Source: Rhodobacteraceae bacterium Alg238-R152
Lineage (GTDB): Bacteria; Pseudomonadota; Alphaproteobacteria; Rhodobacterales; Rhodobacteraceae
Assembly (NCBI GenBank): GCA_900537125.1
Contig: UNRJ01000002.1
Coordinates: forward strand, 1-64,000
Length of the DNA: 64,000 bases
Direction of reading: 5' to 3'
Position 1 is the stretch's first letter. The number at the start of each line of letters is the position of its first letter. The notes beneath the pieces were generated by a model. It saw nothing but the letters and a program-made list of their open reading frames with translations, did no database searches and was not told the origin of the DNA. The translations under genes were made by a program, and so were the position numbers. Below, piece after piece: positions 41,915-54,783 of the stretch.

Positions 41915-43297
41915 ATGACTGTGGATACATGGGGCGACATCCGACAAGATTTACTCGAGACAGTGGGTCAAAATAATTTCAAAACTTGGATTGAGCCTGT
42001 CAATTTTTCCGAGTTGAAAGATGGCGTGGCCACCTTTCATGTACCGACCAATTTTATCGGCAACTACGTCTCTCAGAATTATGGTGATCTGATCCTGCAT
42101 CAGCTGAACCAGAAAGGCGCGGACGTGCAGCGCATGTTGTTCAAAGTGGCCGCCAAAGCGCCAGCGCCGCGCGCCGCAGCTGTTGGGTCCGCCAAAAAGG
42201 CGAGCGCTGCTGCCACACCCTCCGTTTCCGCCACAACTGAGAGCCGCGACATGGGTATAACCGGCGCGCCACTGGACGCGCGCTTCACCTTTGACAGCTT
42301 TGTGGTCGGTAAGCCGAATGAGTTGGCCAATGCGGCTGCGCGCCGTGTTGGCGAAGGTGGTCCGGTGACGTTCAACCCGCTGTTCCTGTATGGCGGTGTG
42401 GGTCTTGGTAAAACCCACCTGATGCACGCGATTGCTTGGGAGCTTCAGGCGCAGCGCCCCGACCTGAACGTCCTGTACCTATCGGCAGAACAGTTCATGT
42501 ACCGCTTTGTGCAAGCCCTGCGCGACCGCAAGATGATGGATTTCAAAGAGCTGTTCCGCTCCGTCGATGTGCTGATGGTGGACGACGTCCAGTTCATCGC
42601 CGGCAAAGACAGCACACAAGAAGAATTCTTCCACACCTTCAATGCCTTGGTAGATCAAAACAAACAGATCATCATCTCCGCAGACCGTGCCCCGGGTGAG
42701 ATTAAAGACCTGGAAGACCGTATCAAAAGCCGTCTGCAGTGTGGTCTGGTAGTCGATCTACATCCCACCGACTACGAACTGCGGCTTGGTATCCTGCAAA
42801 CCAAAGTCGACAGCTACCGCGCACAATATCCAGAATTGCAGCTCCAAGACGGCGTGCTCGAATTTTTGGCGCATCGCATCTCCACCAACGTGCGTGTACT
42901 CGAAGGCGCGCTGACCCGTCTGTTTGCTTTTGCCTCGCTGGTTGGTCGTGAGATCACAATGGAGCTAACTCAAGACTGTCTGTCCGATGTGCTGCGTGCG
43001 TCAGAGCGCAAAATCTCGGTGGAAGAGATCCAGCGTAAAGTGGCCGAGCACTACAACATCCGCCTGTCAGACATGATTGGCCCCAAACGCGTACGCACTT
43101 TTGCCCGCCCCCGTCAGGTGGCGATGTACCTCTGCAAGAAGCTGACCTCGCGGTCCTTGCCAGAAATTGGCCGTCGCTTTGGCGGGCGTGACCACACCAC
43201 TGTGATGCACGGCGTGCGGCGTATCGAAGAGCTGCGCACCTCCGACGGACAGATCGCCGAAGACCTCGAATTGCTGCGTCGTACTCTGGAAGCCTGA
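41915..43297 (+). CDS. dnaA: Chromosomal replication initiator DnaA
   Basis: The 460-residue AAA+ initiator has domain I (residues 1-85, DTWGDIRQDLLETVGQNNFKTWI), an alanine-rich linker (about 86-125), the ATPase domain with Walker A GGVGLGKTHLMHA near residue 163 and Walker B VLMVDDVQFIAGKD, and the C-terminal DNA-binding domain with GRRFGGRDHTTVMHGVRRIEEL. It melts the origin and is first of the dnaA-dnaN-recF-gyrB block. I chose the ATG at 41915 (MTVDTWGD); the frame back to 41801 is unsupported. It is followed by its own terminator-like hairpin. Confidence 0.97.
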   Translation: MTVDTWGDIRQDLLETVGQNNFKTWIEPVNFSELKDGVATFHVPTNFIGNYVSQNYGDLILHQLNQKGADVQRMLFKVAAKAPAPRAAAVGSAKKASAAATPSVSATTESRDMGITGAPLDARFTFDSFVVGKPNELANAAARRVGEGGPVTFNPLFLYGGVGLGKTHLMHAIAWELQAQRPDLNVLYLSAEQFMYRFVQALRDRKMMDFKELFRSVDVLMVDDVQFIAGKDSTQEEFFHTFNALVDQNKQIIISADRAPGEIKDLEDRIKSRLQCGLVVDLHPTDYELRLGILQTKVDSYRAQYPELQLQDGVLEFLAHRISTNVRVLEGALTRLFAFASLVGREITMELTQDCLSDVLRASERKISVEEIQRKVAEHYNIRLSDMIGPKRVRTFARPRQVAMYLCKKLTSRSLPEIGRRFGGRDHTTVMHGVRRIEELRTSDGQIAEDLELLRRTLEA

Positions 43298-43320
43298 GTA
43301 TTTTGACCACAAACGTGACC

Positions 43321-43350
43321 AAAACGCCGCGTCCTCTGGGCGCGGTGTTT
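43321..43350 (+). terminator. Terminator after dnaA
   Basis: AAACGCCGCG and CGCGGTGTTT pair over ten bases (one G-T) around a short loop, followed by GCATTT. It is 24 bases past the dnaA stop and implies that dnaN has its own promoter in the following 118 bases. Confidence 0.6.
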
Positions 43351-43468
43351 GCATTTGACCGCTTGGCGCTTGACGCTCCCTGCGAGTTCACAGACAAACC
43401 TAGGAAAAGACTTGTGCCGTGAGAACACGCCGTTAAGGTGCCTGTCCCGGCTATCGGAGGGTGATGGG

Positions 43469-44587
43469 ATGAAAATCAGTATTGAACGCGCCGTACTGCT
43501 CAAAGCAGTGAGCCAAGCGCAATCGGTTGTGGAGCGCCGCAACACCATTCCAATCCTCGCCAATGTGCTGATTGAGGCCGAAGGTGACACGGTACAGTTC
43601 CGCGCCACCGATCTCGACATCGAAGTTGTCGACAAGGCCAACGCCATGGTCGAGCGCGCCGGAGCCACCACCGTGGCCGCCACCACCCTGCATGAGATTG
43701 TGCGTAAGCTGCCAGACGGCGCACTTGTAACCTTGACCGATGACAGTGCCGCTGGCCGTTTGACAGTGGAAGCCGGCCGCTCCAACTTCTCGCTAGCGAC
43801 CCTGCCGCGTGAAGATTTCCCGGTGATGGCCTCCTCGGAATATTCATCCAACTTCTCGGCACCAGCGCCCGCCCTGCGCCGCCTGTTTGACAAAGCCAAG
43901 TTTGCCATCTCCACCGAAGAAACCCGTTACTATCTAAACGGCGTCTACCTGCATGTGTCCGATGGTGAAGACGGCAAAGTGCTGCGCGCGGTCGCCACCG
44001 ATGGACACCGCTTGGCCCGGATTGACACCGACCTGCCGAGCAGCGCTGCGGACATGCCTGGCGTCATTGTGCCGCGCAAAACCGTGGGCGAGCTGCGCAA
44101 ACTGCTGGACGATGACGATATGGAAATCGCCGTCTCTGTCAGCGAAACCAAGGTGCGTTTTGCCACCCCTCACATCACGCTCACGTCCAAAGTCATCGAC
44201 GGCACCTTCCCCGACTACACACGTGTGATTCCACAGGGCAACACCCGCAAGCTGGAAGTGGACGCCTCTGAGTTTGCCAAAGCCGTTGACCGTGTGGCCA
44301 CGGTTTCCTCGGAACGTTCCCGTGCGGTGAAGCTGCAACTGGACGAAGACCGCCTGGTGCTGTCGGTGAACTCCCCAGACAGCGGTGCCGCGGAAGAAGA
44401 GCTGGTTGTGGCCTATAACGACGAACGCCTCGAAATTGGCTTCAACGCCAAATACCTGTTGGAGATCGCCAGCCAGGTGGACCGCGAAAACGCTGTGTTT
44501 ATGTTCAACTCCGCCGGCGACCCGACCCTGATGCGTGAAGGTGGTGACACCTCCGCTGTCTACGTTGTGATGCCGATGCGGGTTTAA
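43469..44587 (+). CDS. dnaN: DNA polymerase III beta sliding clamp
   Basis: The 372-residue clamp starts MKISIERAVLLKAVSQAQSVVERRNTIP, recognisable as the family N terminus, and ends YVVMPMRV, the usual close. It dimerises into a ring that tethers the replicase and other clamp-binding proteins to DNA. Three repeated domains of about 120 residues are expected. CGGAGGG lies upstream of the ATG at 43469; the longer frame from 43349 is rejected. Confidence 0.97.
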   Translation: MKISIERAVLLKAVSQAQSVVERRNTIPILANVLIEAEGDTVQFRATDLDIEVVDKANAMVERAGATTVAATTLHEIVRKLPDGALVTLTDDSAAGRLTVEAGRSNFSLATLPREDFPVMASSEYSSNFSAPAPALRRLFDKAKFAISTEETRYYLNGVYLHVSDGEDGKVLRAVATDGHRLARIDTDLPSSAADMPGVIVPRKTVGELRKLLDDDDMEIAVSVSETKVRFATPHITLTSKVIDGTFPDYTRVIPQGNTRKLEVDASEFAKAVDRVATVSSERSRAVKLQLDEDRLVLSVNSPDSGAAEEELVVAYNDERLEIGFNAKYLLEIASQVDRENAVFMFNSAGDPTLMREGGDTSAVYVVMPMRV

Positions 44588-44607
44588 TCCGCTGACGCGG
44601 ATGCCTC

Positions 44608-44634
44608 CGGCGGGGATATTTGTAGAAAGTGAAT
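44608..44634 (+). repeat. Dispersed GGGATATTTG intergenic repeat, copy 3
   Basis: CGGCGGGGATATTTG followed by TAGAAAGTGAATG, preceded by GCCTC to give CCTCCGGCGGGG, which can fold. It starts 20 bases past dnaN and its end overlaps a possible GTG start for recF. Confidence 0.65.
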
Positions 44635-44643
44635 GCCGGGCCT

Positions 44644-48262
<3,619 letters not shown>

Positions 48263-48280
48263 GACGTACTACAAAACGTG

Positions 48281-48318
48281 AAAAAGGCTGGCACTTGTCG
48301 AAAGTGCCAGCCTTTTTT
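48281..48318. terminator. Bidirectional terminator between gyrB and the lipoprotein gene
   Basis: AAAAAGGCTGGCACTT and AAGTGCCAGCCTTTTTT form a 16-base stem with a five-base loop and T runs on both strands, so it serves both convergent genes. Confidence 0.92.
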
Positions 48319-48343
48319 GTATCTGTTGTCTGCCGATAAGCGC

Positions 48344-48574
48344 TTAGCAGCCGGCCGCGTTGTTTGCGACTGCACCACCAGCCACAGCGCCACCAGCCGT
48401 CAGGATGTCTTTACCAGAACCGCCACCAAGCTGATTACCAATCGCCCCACCAACCACGGCGCCAACCACAGTGGCACCTGCACACTCAACATTCCGCTCT
48501 GTCAGTCCGCCAGACGAACAGGCCGACAAAGCGGCGAAGCTCACAACTATGGCCGGAATCAAAACTACTTTCAT
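48344..48574 (-). CDS. Small glycine-zipper lipoprotein
   Basis: The 76-residue protein has a lipoprotein signal ending in the lipobox LSAC (cysteine 19), followed by a glycine-zipper stretch GAVVGGAIGNQLGGGSGKD and AGGAVAGGAVANNAAG. It resembles the 2TM glycine-zipper surface antigen group. It should be anchored in the outer or inner membrane as a small structural or stress lipoprotein; the function is unknown. GAGG lies before the ATG, and the 5' leader contains a perfect hairpin. Confidence 0.8.
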   Translation of the reverse strand: MKVVLIPAIVVSFAALSACSSGGLTERNVECAGATVVGAVVGGAIGNQLGGGSGKDILTAGGAVAGGAVANNAAGC

Positions 48575-48598
48575 GAAAGCACCTCATTCGTTTTTTTT

Positions 48599-48615
48599 CA
48601 CCGCCAATATGGCGG
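48599..48615 (-). promoter_or_regulatory. Perfect hairpin in the lipoprotein leader
   Basis: ACCGCC and GGCGGT flank AATAT and are followed on the minus strand by a run of eight A residues about 30 bases upstream of the lipoprotein start. It may be a leader hairpin or an operator. Confidence 0.4.
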
Positions 48616-48760
48616 TTATTTCCGCCGATTTCAAAGGTGCACAGGCGGAAAAGCGCCATTCTCTGAAGCACTCTTCAGCCAACGACGACAACGCCCAACG
48701 GATCCCGAAGGTGCGCGTTATGAAGTGCTAAAGCCGCGGTTTCCGGACGGAGGTCAAACC

Positions 48761-48789
48761 AAAAATGGACCCACCTTAGGCGGGTCCAT
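48761..48789 (-). terminator. Terminator of the sugar ABC transporter operon
   Basis: ATGGACCCACC and GGCGGGTCCAT pair over eleven bases (one G-T) around TTA and run into five T residues on the minus strand, 18 bases past the binding-protein stop. Confidence 0.85.
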
Positions 48790-48807
48790 CCCAAGGCAGT
48801 TTACGCC

Positions 48808-49755
48808 TTAGTCGTAGAGCACTGCGGCGACCTTCGGGTCGTCGATATTGCTGGCGTCATAGTAGTAGAAACCGGTGTCGATCAGCGCCGGAACAGCCTC
48901 CCCTTTGGAGGCCATAACCGCCGCCTTAACGGTTTCATATCCAATACCAACAGGGTTTTGGGTGATCGCGCCAGCCATCAATCCATTGCGGATTGCGTCT
49001 GTCTGAGCTTTGCCACTGTCGTATCCAATGATGACCAGATCTTTGGTGCCCAACTCCTGAACTCCGTTTACAACCCCGATGGCTGAGCCTTCGTTGGTGC
49101 CAAATATCCCGTTAAGGTCCGGATTGGCTGTCAGGATAGCTTTGGTCACTTCAATCGACTTCAGATGGTCGCCCTGACCGTACTGCACGGTCACAACCTC
49201 GATATCAGGATAGTTCGCTTCGATACGGTTTACGAAGCCGTCACGACGGTCGATGCCTGTGCGGCTGGTTTGGTCATGCGCCACCACAGCAACTTTGCCT
49301 TTGCCACCGATCAACTCCGCCATTTTGTCGGCCGCCATGCCAGCCGCTGCCGCGTTGTCTGTTGTCGCGGTAGACATCGGGATGTCGCTGTCCACACCGC
49401 TGTCAAAAGCAATCACCGGGATGCCGGCTTCATTGGCCTGACGCAGCAGCGGAATGGCCGCCTGGCTATCCAGTGCAGCAAAGCCGATCGCCACTGGCTT
49501 ATTGGCCAGAGCCGCCGCCAGCATGTCGATTTGACGATCAACCATGGTTTCGTTGTCTGGGCCTTCAAAGGTGATGCGAACGCCAAATTCATCGGCGGCC
49601 TGTTCTGCGCCTGATTTCACCGCTTGCCAGAACTGGTGCTGGAACCCCTTGGAAACCAGCGGGATATATAGCTCGTCTGCGGCAGCAGCCATTGAGGCCG
49701 GTCCGCTGAGCGCTGCGGCGCTCAAGGCACCCAGGATAAAACGACGTGTAAGCAT
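48808..49755 (-). CDS. Sugar ABC transporter periplasmic binding protein
   Basis: The 315-residue ribose-type (Peripla_BP_4) binding protein has signal peptide MLTRRFILGALSAAALSGPASMAAA and ADELYIPLVSKGFQHQFWQAVKSGAEQAA at the mature start. Typical elements are FDSGVDSD, VAHDQTSRTGIDRRDGF and IGYDSGKAQTDAIRNG. It is the last gene of a four-gene leftward operon with a UxaA-family dehydratase, and the sugar is predicted to be L-fucose or a close relative because of the enzymes encoded divergently. GGAGGAG precedes the ATG at 49755. Confidence 0.9.
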   Translation of the reverse strand: MLTRRFILGALSAAALSGPASMAAAADELYIPLVSKGFQHQFWQAVKSGAEQAADEFGVRITFEGPDNETMVDRQIDMLAAALANKPVAIGFAALDSQAAIPLLRQANEAGIPVIAFDSGVDSDIPMSTATTDNAAAAGMAADKMAELIGGKGKVAVVAHDQTSRTGIDRRDGFVNRIEANYPDIEVVTVQYGQGDHLKSIEVTKAILTANPDLNGIFGTNEGSAIGVVNGVQELGTKDLVIIGYDSGKAQTDAIRNGLMAGAITQNPVGIGYETVKAAVMASKGEAVPALIDTGFYYYDASNIDDPKVAAVLYD

Positions 49756-49828
49756 TTGATACTCCTCCAATAAATGTCACGTGGTTGTTGGTCATTTGAA
49801 ACAGGAGCATGCCCCCGCCCCACAGGCC

Positions 49829-50836
49829 TCAGCCTGATTTCTTGCGCCGCACCATGTCGGCATAAACGGCAAGGATGATGATCGCGCCGGTCACGACGGT
49901 CTGCCACTCTTGGGCCACCGAAAGCACCCGCAGTCCGTTGGTCAGCACAGCCATGATCAAAGCGCCAATCAGGGTGCCAAGGATTGTGCCACGCCCGCCA
50001 GACAATGAGGTGCCGCCGATCACAACGGCGGCAATGGCTTCAAGTTCGTAGCCAAGGCCAAGCGCGGGTTGGGCTGAGTTCAGACGAGAGGCGATCAGAA
50101 TACCGCCAATTCCGCAAATGCCTCCGGCCAGTGCATAGATGCGCATTTTCCACGCATCGGTGTTCACACCGGACAGCCGCACAGCTTCTTCGTTGGACCC
50201 CAGGGCAAAAGTGTAACGCCCCAAAACGGTCCGGCTGAGAATGTAAGACGCGGAAATTGCCACCAAAAACAGGATCAGCACACCATTTGGAATGGGTAAG
50301 GCCGGGATGACCTCGCCGATCAATGACCCCCGGGAAATCTGATCAAACCCAGGGGTGTCGTTGAAATAGATTGGTCGCGTGCCGGATATGACCAGCGACA
50401 GACCTTTCAGGATTAGCATCATCCCAAGCGTGGCAATGAAGGGGGGGATTTTCATCTTGGCCACAAAAGTGCCCGAGCACAGACCGCAGAATGCGCCTGC
50501 CGCAATTGCCGCGATAACACCAAAAAGAAGGGGCAAACCAAGATAGGTCAACGCCACACCCGCGATCACAGCACAAAAGGTCATCAGCGTCCCGACGGAG
50601 AGGTCAATGCCCCCGGTGATGATCACCAAAGTGGCCGCGACTGCCAACACGCCGTTCACCGATGTCGCCTGCAAAATGGCGATCATGTTTGAGGTCTGCA
50701 TGAAGTTGGGCGACGCTATCGAAAACCCAATCAGCAGCGCAATCAGGCTCGCAAAGGCCAGAAGCTTTTGGTATGCGCCGGAATCGCCCAAATTCGCCAG
50801 CGGGGATTTGTCTTTTACGTCGGTTACGCTGCTCAT
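49829..50836 (-). CDS. Sugar ABC transporter permease
   Basis: The 335-residue RbsC-type permease has about eight to ten hydrophobic helices and the motif [15 protein letters not shown] near residue 67, with [33 protein letters not shown] later. It forms the homodimeric channel of the importer. I chose the ATG at 50836 ([17 protein letters not shown]), which overlaps the ATPase stop by four bases. It is followed by the binding protein after a 73-base gap. Confidence 0.92.
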   Translation of the reverse strand: MSSVTDVKDKSPLANLGDSGAYQKLLAFASLIALLIGFSIASPNFMQTSNMIAILQATSVNGVLAVAATLVIITGGIDLSVGTLMTFCAVIAGVALTYLGLPLLFGVIAAIAAGAFCGLCSGTFVAKMKIPPFIATLGMMLILKGLSLVISGTRPIYFNDTPGFDQISRGSLIGEVIPALPIPNGVLILFLVAISASYILSRTVLGRYTFALGSNEEAVRLSGVNTDAWKMRIYALAGGICGIGGILIASRLNSAQPALGLGYELEAIAAVVIGGTSLSGGRGTILGTLIGALIMAVLTNGLRVLSVAQEWQTVVTGAIIILAVYADMVRRKKSG

Positions 50837-52359
50837 TGAACTGTCTCCGCTACACGCATGGCTGCTTCTCGTTGGGTCGCCAGTTGCATGATGTCTTCTT
50901 GGGTGGTTTCTTTTCCGCCGGGCAAGATGCCGGTGAGACGGCCCTCGCACATCACCGCAATGCGGTGACTCAGGCGCATGATTTCGGGCAGTTCAGACGA
51001 GATCACGATGATCGTCTTACCTTCTGCCGCAAGCTCCTCCAGGAGCTTATAGATTTCTGATTTGGCGCCGACGTCGATGCCTCGGGTGGGTTCGTCAAAT
51101 ATCAGGATGTCACAATCCCGCAGCAGCCATTTCGCGATCACAACTTTCTGTTGGTTGCCACCGGACAGCAGGCGCACCTCCTGGGTGTCAGACGGTGTGC
51201 GAATGCCAAGTTTTCGGATAAACAACTTGGCGGTCTCTGCCATTTTGTCTTCGTTCAACACACCTCGTCCGGTGCTAAACAGGTCCATCGACGAAAGGGC
51301 AATATTGTCCCGCACATTCATACCCGTTGCCAGACCGAAGTGTTTTCGATCCTCAGAGAGGTACCCGATGCCCGCCTTCACCGCATCACTGGGTGACTGG
51401 ATTGCAACCTGTCGTCCATGCACTTCAATTTTTCCGGCATCTTTGGGATCGGCCCCAAAGATCGCCCGGGCAACTTCGGTGCGCCCCGCCCCCATCAAGC
51501 CCGCAAATCCAAGAATTTCGCCCCGCTGAACCGTAAAGCTGACGTCCTGAATGTCCTTGCCACGACAGAGGCCCGACACTTTGAGCGACACTTCAGCGTC
51601 CCCTAGGTTCGGCACCTCCAACGGTTTTTCGTTGACCTCCCGACCCACCATCATCGCAATAATCTTATTGATCGGCGTCTCAACAGCATCAACTGTGCCA
51701 ACATATTCGCCGTCGCGCATGACCGTCACCCGGTCGGCAATCTGTTTTAGCTCATCCATTTTGTGGCTGATGTAGACAATCCCCACCCCTTCGGACTTCA
51801 GGCGACGGATAATCGCAAACAGTTCGGCAATCTCCGCATCGTTCAGCGCCGCTGTGGGTTCATCCATGATCAAGACGTTGGAGCGGAACGACAGCGCCTT
51901 GGCGATTTCAATCATCTGCTGTTTGGCGATGGTCAAAGACCCCACCAGCACCTTTGGGTCCAAATTCAGGTTCATCGACCCAAATATCTCCGCGGTCTTG
52001 GCGTTTAGCATCGCTTCATCAAGCCGCCCAAATTTCCGGCGTGGTTCACGACCGATAAAAATATTCTGCGCAGCCGTCAGATCATTCATCAGGCTCAATT
52101 CCTGGTGAATGATGCCAATGCCCAAATCCTGCGCCTCACCCGGCGTGGTTGGGCTGACACTTTGGCCGCCGATAATCAACTCACCCCCATCGCGCTGATA
52201 GATGCCCGACAGGATCTTCATCAGCGTGGATTTGCCTGCCCCGTTCTCGCCCATCAAAGCGTGAACTTCCCCTGAGGCAATGTCGAACTGTACGTTCTTA
52301 AGCGCATGCACGCCGGGGAAATACTTCTCGATTCCCGTCATTTCGACCAGCTTGGACAT
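50833..52359 (-). CDS. Sugar ABC transporter ATPase (RbsA type)
   Basis: The 508-residue protein has two fused ATPase domains. The first has Walker [15 protein letters not shown] and Walker [16 protein letters not shown]. The second, starting near residue 255, has the degenerate [16 protein letters not shown] and the signature [16 protein letters not shown] with [12 protein letters not shown]. This arrangement is standard for the ribose/monosaccharide family. I chose the ATG at 52359 ([14 protein letters not shown]) because GGGAGGGG lies just upstream. It follows the dehydratase gene by 44 bases. Confidence 0.93.
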   Translation of the reverse strand: MSKLVEMTGIEKYFPGVHALKNVQFDIASGEVHALMGENGAGKSTLMKILSGIYQRDGGELIIGGQSVSPTTPGEAQDLGIGIIHQELSLMNDLTAAQNIFIGREPRRKFGRLDEAMLNAKTAEIFGSMNLNLDPKVLVGSLTIAKQQMIEIAKALSFRSNVLIMDEPTAALNDAEIAELFAIIRRLKSEGVGIVYISHKMDELKQIADRVTVMRDGEYVGTVDAVETPINKIIAMMVGREVNEKPLEVPNLGDAEVSLKVSGLCRGKDIQDVSFTVQRGEILGFAGLMGAGRTEVARAIFGADPKDAGKIEVHGRQVAIQSPSDAVKAGIGYLSEDRKHFGLATGMNVRDNIALSSMDLFSTGRGVLNEDKMAETAKLFIRKLGIRTPSDTQEVRLLSGGNQQKVVIAKWLLRDCDILIFDEPTRGIDVGAKSEIYKLLEELAAEGKTIIVISSELPEIMRLSHRIAVMCEGRLTGILPGGKETTQEDIMQLATQREAAMRVAETVQ

Positions 52360-52403
52360 ATCCCCTCCCTTCATTCCTTAAACTTCCAATACGTCGGACG
52401 GCG

Positions 52404-54011
52404 TTACATCACCGCGCCGATCTGCCAGGGGACAAACTCGACCCCTCCAAATCCCAATTCCTCGCTTTTGGTTTTCTCCCCAGAGGCAACCCGGACAATC
52501 AGGTCAAAAAGTGCCTCCCCCATGTCTTCAATGCTGACACCCTTGCTGACGATTTCACCGCAGTTCAGATCCATGTCGTCCGCCATGCGGGCATACATCT
52601 CAGAATTTGTCGCAAGCTTGAGGCAGGGTGTGGGCTGATACCCCGAGACAGAACCACGCCCAGTTGTAAACACGATCAGATTTGCCCCGGAAGCCACCTG
52701 TCCCGTCACCGAGCAGGGGTCAAAACCGGGACTGTCCATAAAGACAAACCCTTTGCCGTCGATCTTTTCTGCGAACTTAAAAACACCGCTCAGCGGCGCA
52801 GTGCCGCCTTTGGCAACGGCCCCCAGAGATTTTTCAAGAATGGTGGTCAGCCCGCCACGTTTGTTGCCTGGACTTGGATTGTTGTCCATCTCGCCGCCAT
52901 TACGGGCGCAATAGTCCTCCCACCAATGCACGCGCGCGATCAGGGCCTCACCAATCTCAACACTCTCCGCGCGGCGGGTCAGCAGATGTTCCGCCCCGTA
53001 GATTTCGGATGTTTCTGACAGAATGGTCGTACCACCTCGTCGCACCAACAGATCCGACGCATAGCCAAGCGCGGGATTGGCCGTAATTCCTGAGTAACCG
53101 TCGGAGCCGCCACATTGCATGCCAACCGTAATCTCACTGACCGGCGCGGGTGTCCGCTCTGCCCTATTTGCTTGGGCGACAATCTCTTCCAATTGCGCAA
53201 GACCGCGCTCAATTGTGCGACGCGTGCCACCTTCGTTCTGGATTGTCATATAGCGTAACACACCATCCGGCCGGATCGGCTTTCCGCCAACCAAATCCTG
53301 AAGCTGCATCACTTCACAACCGAGCCCAATCAGCAAAATCCCCCCAAAGTTGGGATGTTGTGCGTAGCCGGACAGGGTGCGGAACAACGTGTCATAGCCT
53401 TCATTTACGCCAGACATGCCACAGCCGGTGCCGTGCACAATTGGCACGATGCCATCAACATTTGGAAACCGCTCCAGCATGCCAGCACGCTCTGCGGCTT
53501 CGGCAATAAAGCGGGCCACAGAACCTGAACAGTTTACCGTGGTGACAATCCCAACGTAGTTGCGTGTCCCGATGCGCCCACCAGTGCGGTGATACCCCAT
53601 AAAGTTGCGCGAATCTTCGATTGGCACCAAGGGTTTGCAGGCCGTCGCATGGGCATAATCCTGCTTGTGATCGCCCATACCCAAATTGTCGGTGTGGACA
53701 TGGGCTCCCGGTTCGATGTCGCAGCTTGCCTGCCCAATGATCTGGCCGTAGCGCAAAACGTTTTCACGAGCGCGGATAGGTTGTATCGCGATCTTATGTC
53801 CCTGAGGGACAGCTGTTTTTATGGCAACATCAAAGCCGGCCAACTTTGCACCCATCGGCAAGTTCTTGAGTGCGATCACGACATTGTCTTGCGGATTGAG
53901 TCGCAAAACATCTCGATCCCCACCGTGGGCAAATCCCGTTATTTTGTGGTCTTTTTCCAAGTTCAGCCTTCTTTTTTCTCTCACCGACCCTTTTTGGCTA
54001 AACCTTTCCAA
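52404..54011 (-). CDS. UxaA-family sugar-acid dehydratase
   Basis: The protein of up to 535 residues has an N-terminal SAF-like domain (residues 30-115) and the altronate/galactarate dehydratase body: GYHRTGGRIGTRNYVGIVTTVNCSGSVARF, IVHGTGCGM, LLIGLGCEV, GMQCGGSDGYSGITANPALG and GSVSGYQPTPCLKLATN. UxaA enzymes remove water from sugar acids using Fe2+. In this setting the likely substrate is L-fuconate or a near relative, which would replace the enolase-superfamily dehydratase of known L-fucose pathways (inference). No ATG exists before the SAF domain: TTG at 54011, GTG at 53984 and TTG at 53960 (with AGAAGG upstream) are the candidates. Confidence 0.85.
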   Translation of the reverse strand: MERFSQKGSVREKRRLNLEKDHKITGFAHGGDRDVLRLNPQDNVVIALKNLPMGAKLAGFDVAIKTAVPQGHKIAIQPIRARENVLRYGQIIGQASCDIEPGAHVHTDNLGMGDHKQDYAHATACKPLVPIEDSRNFMGYHRTGGRIGTRNYVGIVTTVNCSGSVARFIAEAAERAGMLERFPNVDGIVPIVHGTGCGMSGVNEGYDTLFRTLSGYAQHPNFGGILLIGLGCEVMQLQDLVGGKPIRPDGVLRYMTIQNEGGTRRTIERGLAQLEEIVAQANRAERTPAPVSEITVGMQCGGSDGYSGITANPALGYASDLLVRRGGTTILSETSEIYGAEHLLTRRAESVEIGEALIARVHWWEDYCARNGGEMDNNPSPGNKRGGLTTILEKSLGAVAKGGTAPLSGVFKFAEKIDGKGFVFMDSPGFDPCSVTGQVASGANLIVFTTGRGSVSGYQPTPCLKLATNSEMYARMADDMDLNCGEIVSKGVSIEDMGEALFDLIVRVASGEKTKSEELGFGGVEFVPWQIGAVM

Positions 54012-54024
54012 TGCCTGTTGTCAA

Positions 54025-54036
54025 CTAACATGTTAG
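54025..54036. promoter_or_regulatory. Palindromic operator of the fucose-type cluster
   Basis: CTAACATGTTAG is a perfect 12-bp palindrome in the 33-base gap between the dehydratase frame and the GntR start. It ends eight bases before the regulator's ATG, so it should control both divergent arms. Confidence 0.75.
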
Positions 54037-54044
54037 CATGATAG

Positions 54045-54767
54045 ATGTTGATCATGAACAATACGAATGACATACACGCCACGTTGCTCCCTGATATTTC
54101 TGCACTGGAGGGTTCGCTTGCACAGCGGGTGTACCAAGCGATGAAAGAGGCAATTCTAGCGCTTGATTTCCCGCCGGGTGCCAATGTGCGAAAGGCGCCA
54201 ATTTGCGAAACTCTAGGGGTGTCGCGCGCACCTGTGACCGAGGCCATTGCCCGTTTGGCAAATGAGGGTTTGGTTGACGTGGTGCCCCAATCGGGCACGC
54301 ATGTTTCCTATTTTTCCATGGATGAAATTCGCGAAGGCGTGTTCTTGCGTGAGGCGCTGGAACTGGCCACCGTGGCCAAGGTTGCGCGCGACATCACCGA
54401 CGAGCAGCTCAAAAAACTGCGCCGCAATATGCGCATGCAAGAGCTCATGGTCGAAGACGACGACACTGCCGGTTTCTATCAAGCTGACGAGGAATTTCAT
54501 CAAATGCTGATGGAATTCACGGGCTTCAGCCGGCTGCCGCTTGTGGCGCAAACGGTTTCGTTACAGGTGAGGCGTGCGCGCCTGCTTCTGCTGCCAACTC
54601 CAGGCCGCGTCGCAGAAACTCTGCAGGAACATCGCGCTGTATTTGCAGCCATTCAACACCGCGATGAAGCCGCCGCCCAGCAGGAGATGCGCCGTCACAT
54701 TGGGCAGTTGCTGCCGCGGATCGAAACTCTGCAAACCTCCAAGCCAGAGCTGTTCCACAAAAATTGA
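54045..54767 (+). CDS. GntR-family (FCD) regulator of the fucose-type cluster
   Basis: The 240-residue regulator has an N-terminal winged helix (LAQRVYQAMKEAILALDFPPGANVRKAPICETLGVSRAPVTEAIARLANEGLVDVVPQSG spans residues 25-84) and a C-terminal all-helical FCD ligand-binding domain with metal-binding histidines (DEEFHQMLMEFTG, LQEHRAVFAAI, MRRHIGQLL). FCD regulators typically respond to sugar acids or other carboxylic intermediates. It lies between the two arms of the cluster and next to the palindrome at 54025. The start is the ATG at 54045 or the one at 54054. Confidence 0.92.
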   Translation: MLIMNNTNDIHATLLPDISALEGSLAQRVYQAMKEAILALDFPPGANVRKAPICETLGVSRAPVTEAIARLANEGLVDVVPQSGTHVSYFSMDEIREGVFLREALELATVAKVARDITDEQLKKLRRNMRMQELMVEDDDTAGFYQADEEFHQMLMEFTGFSRLPLVAQTVSLQVRRARLLLLPTPGRVAETLQEHRAVFAAIQHRDEAAAQQEMRRHIGQLLPRIETLQTSKPELFHKN

Positions 54768-54783
54768 GACCAGGAGAAGTCTG

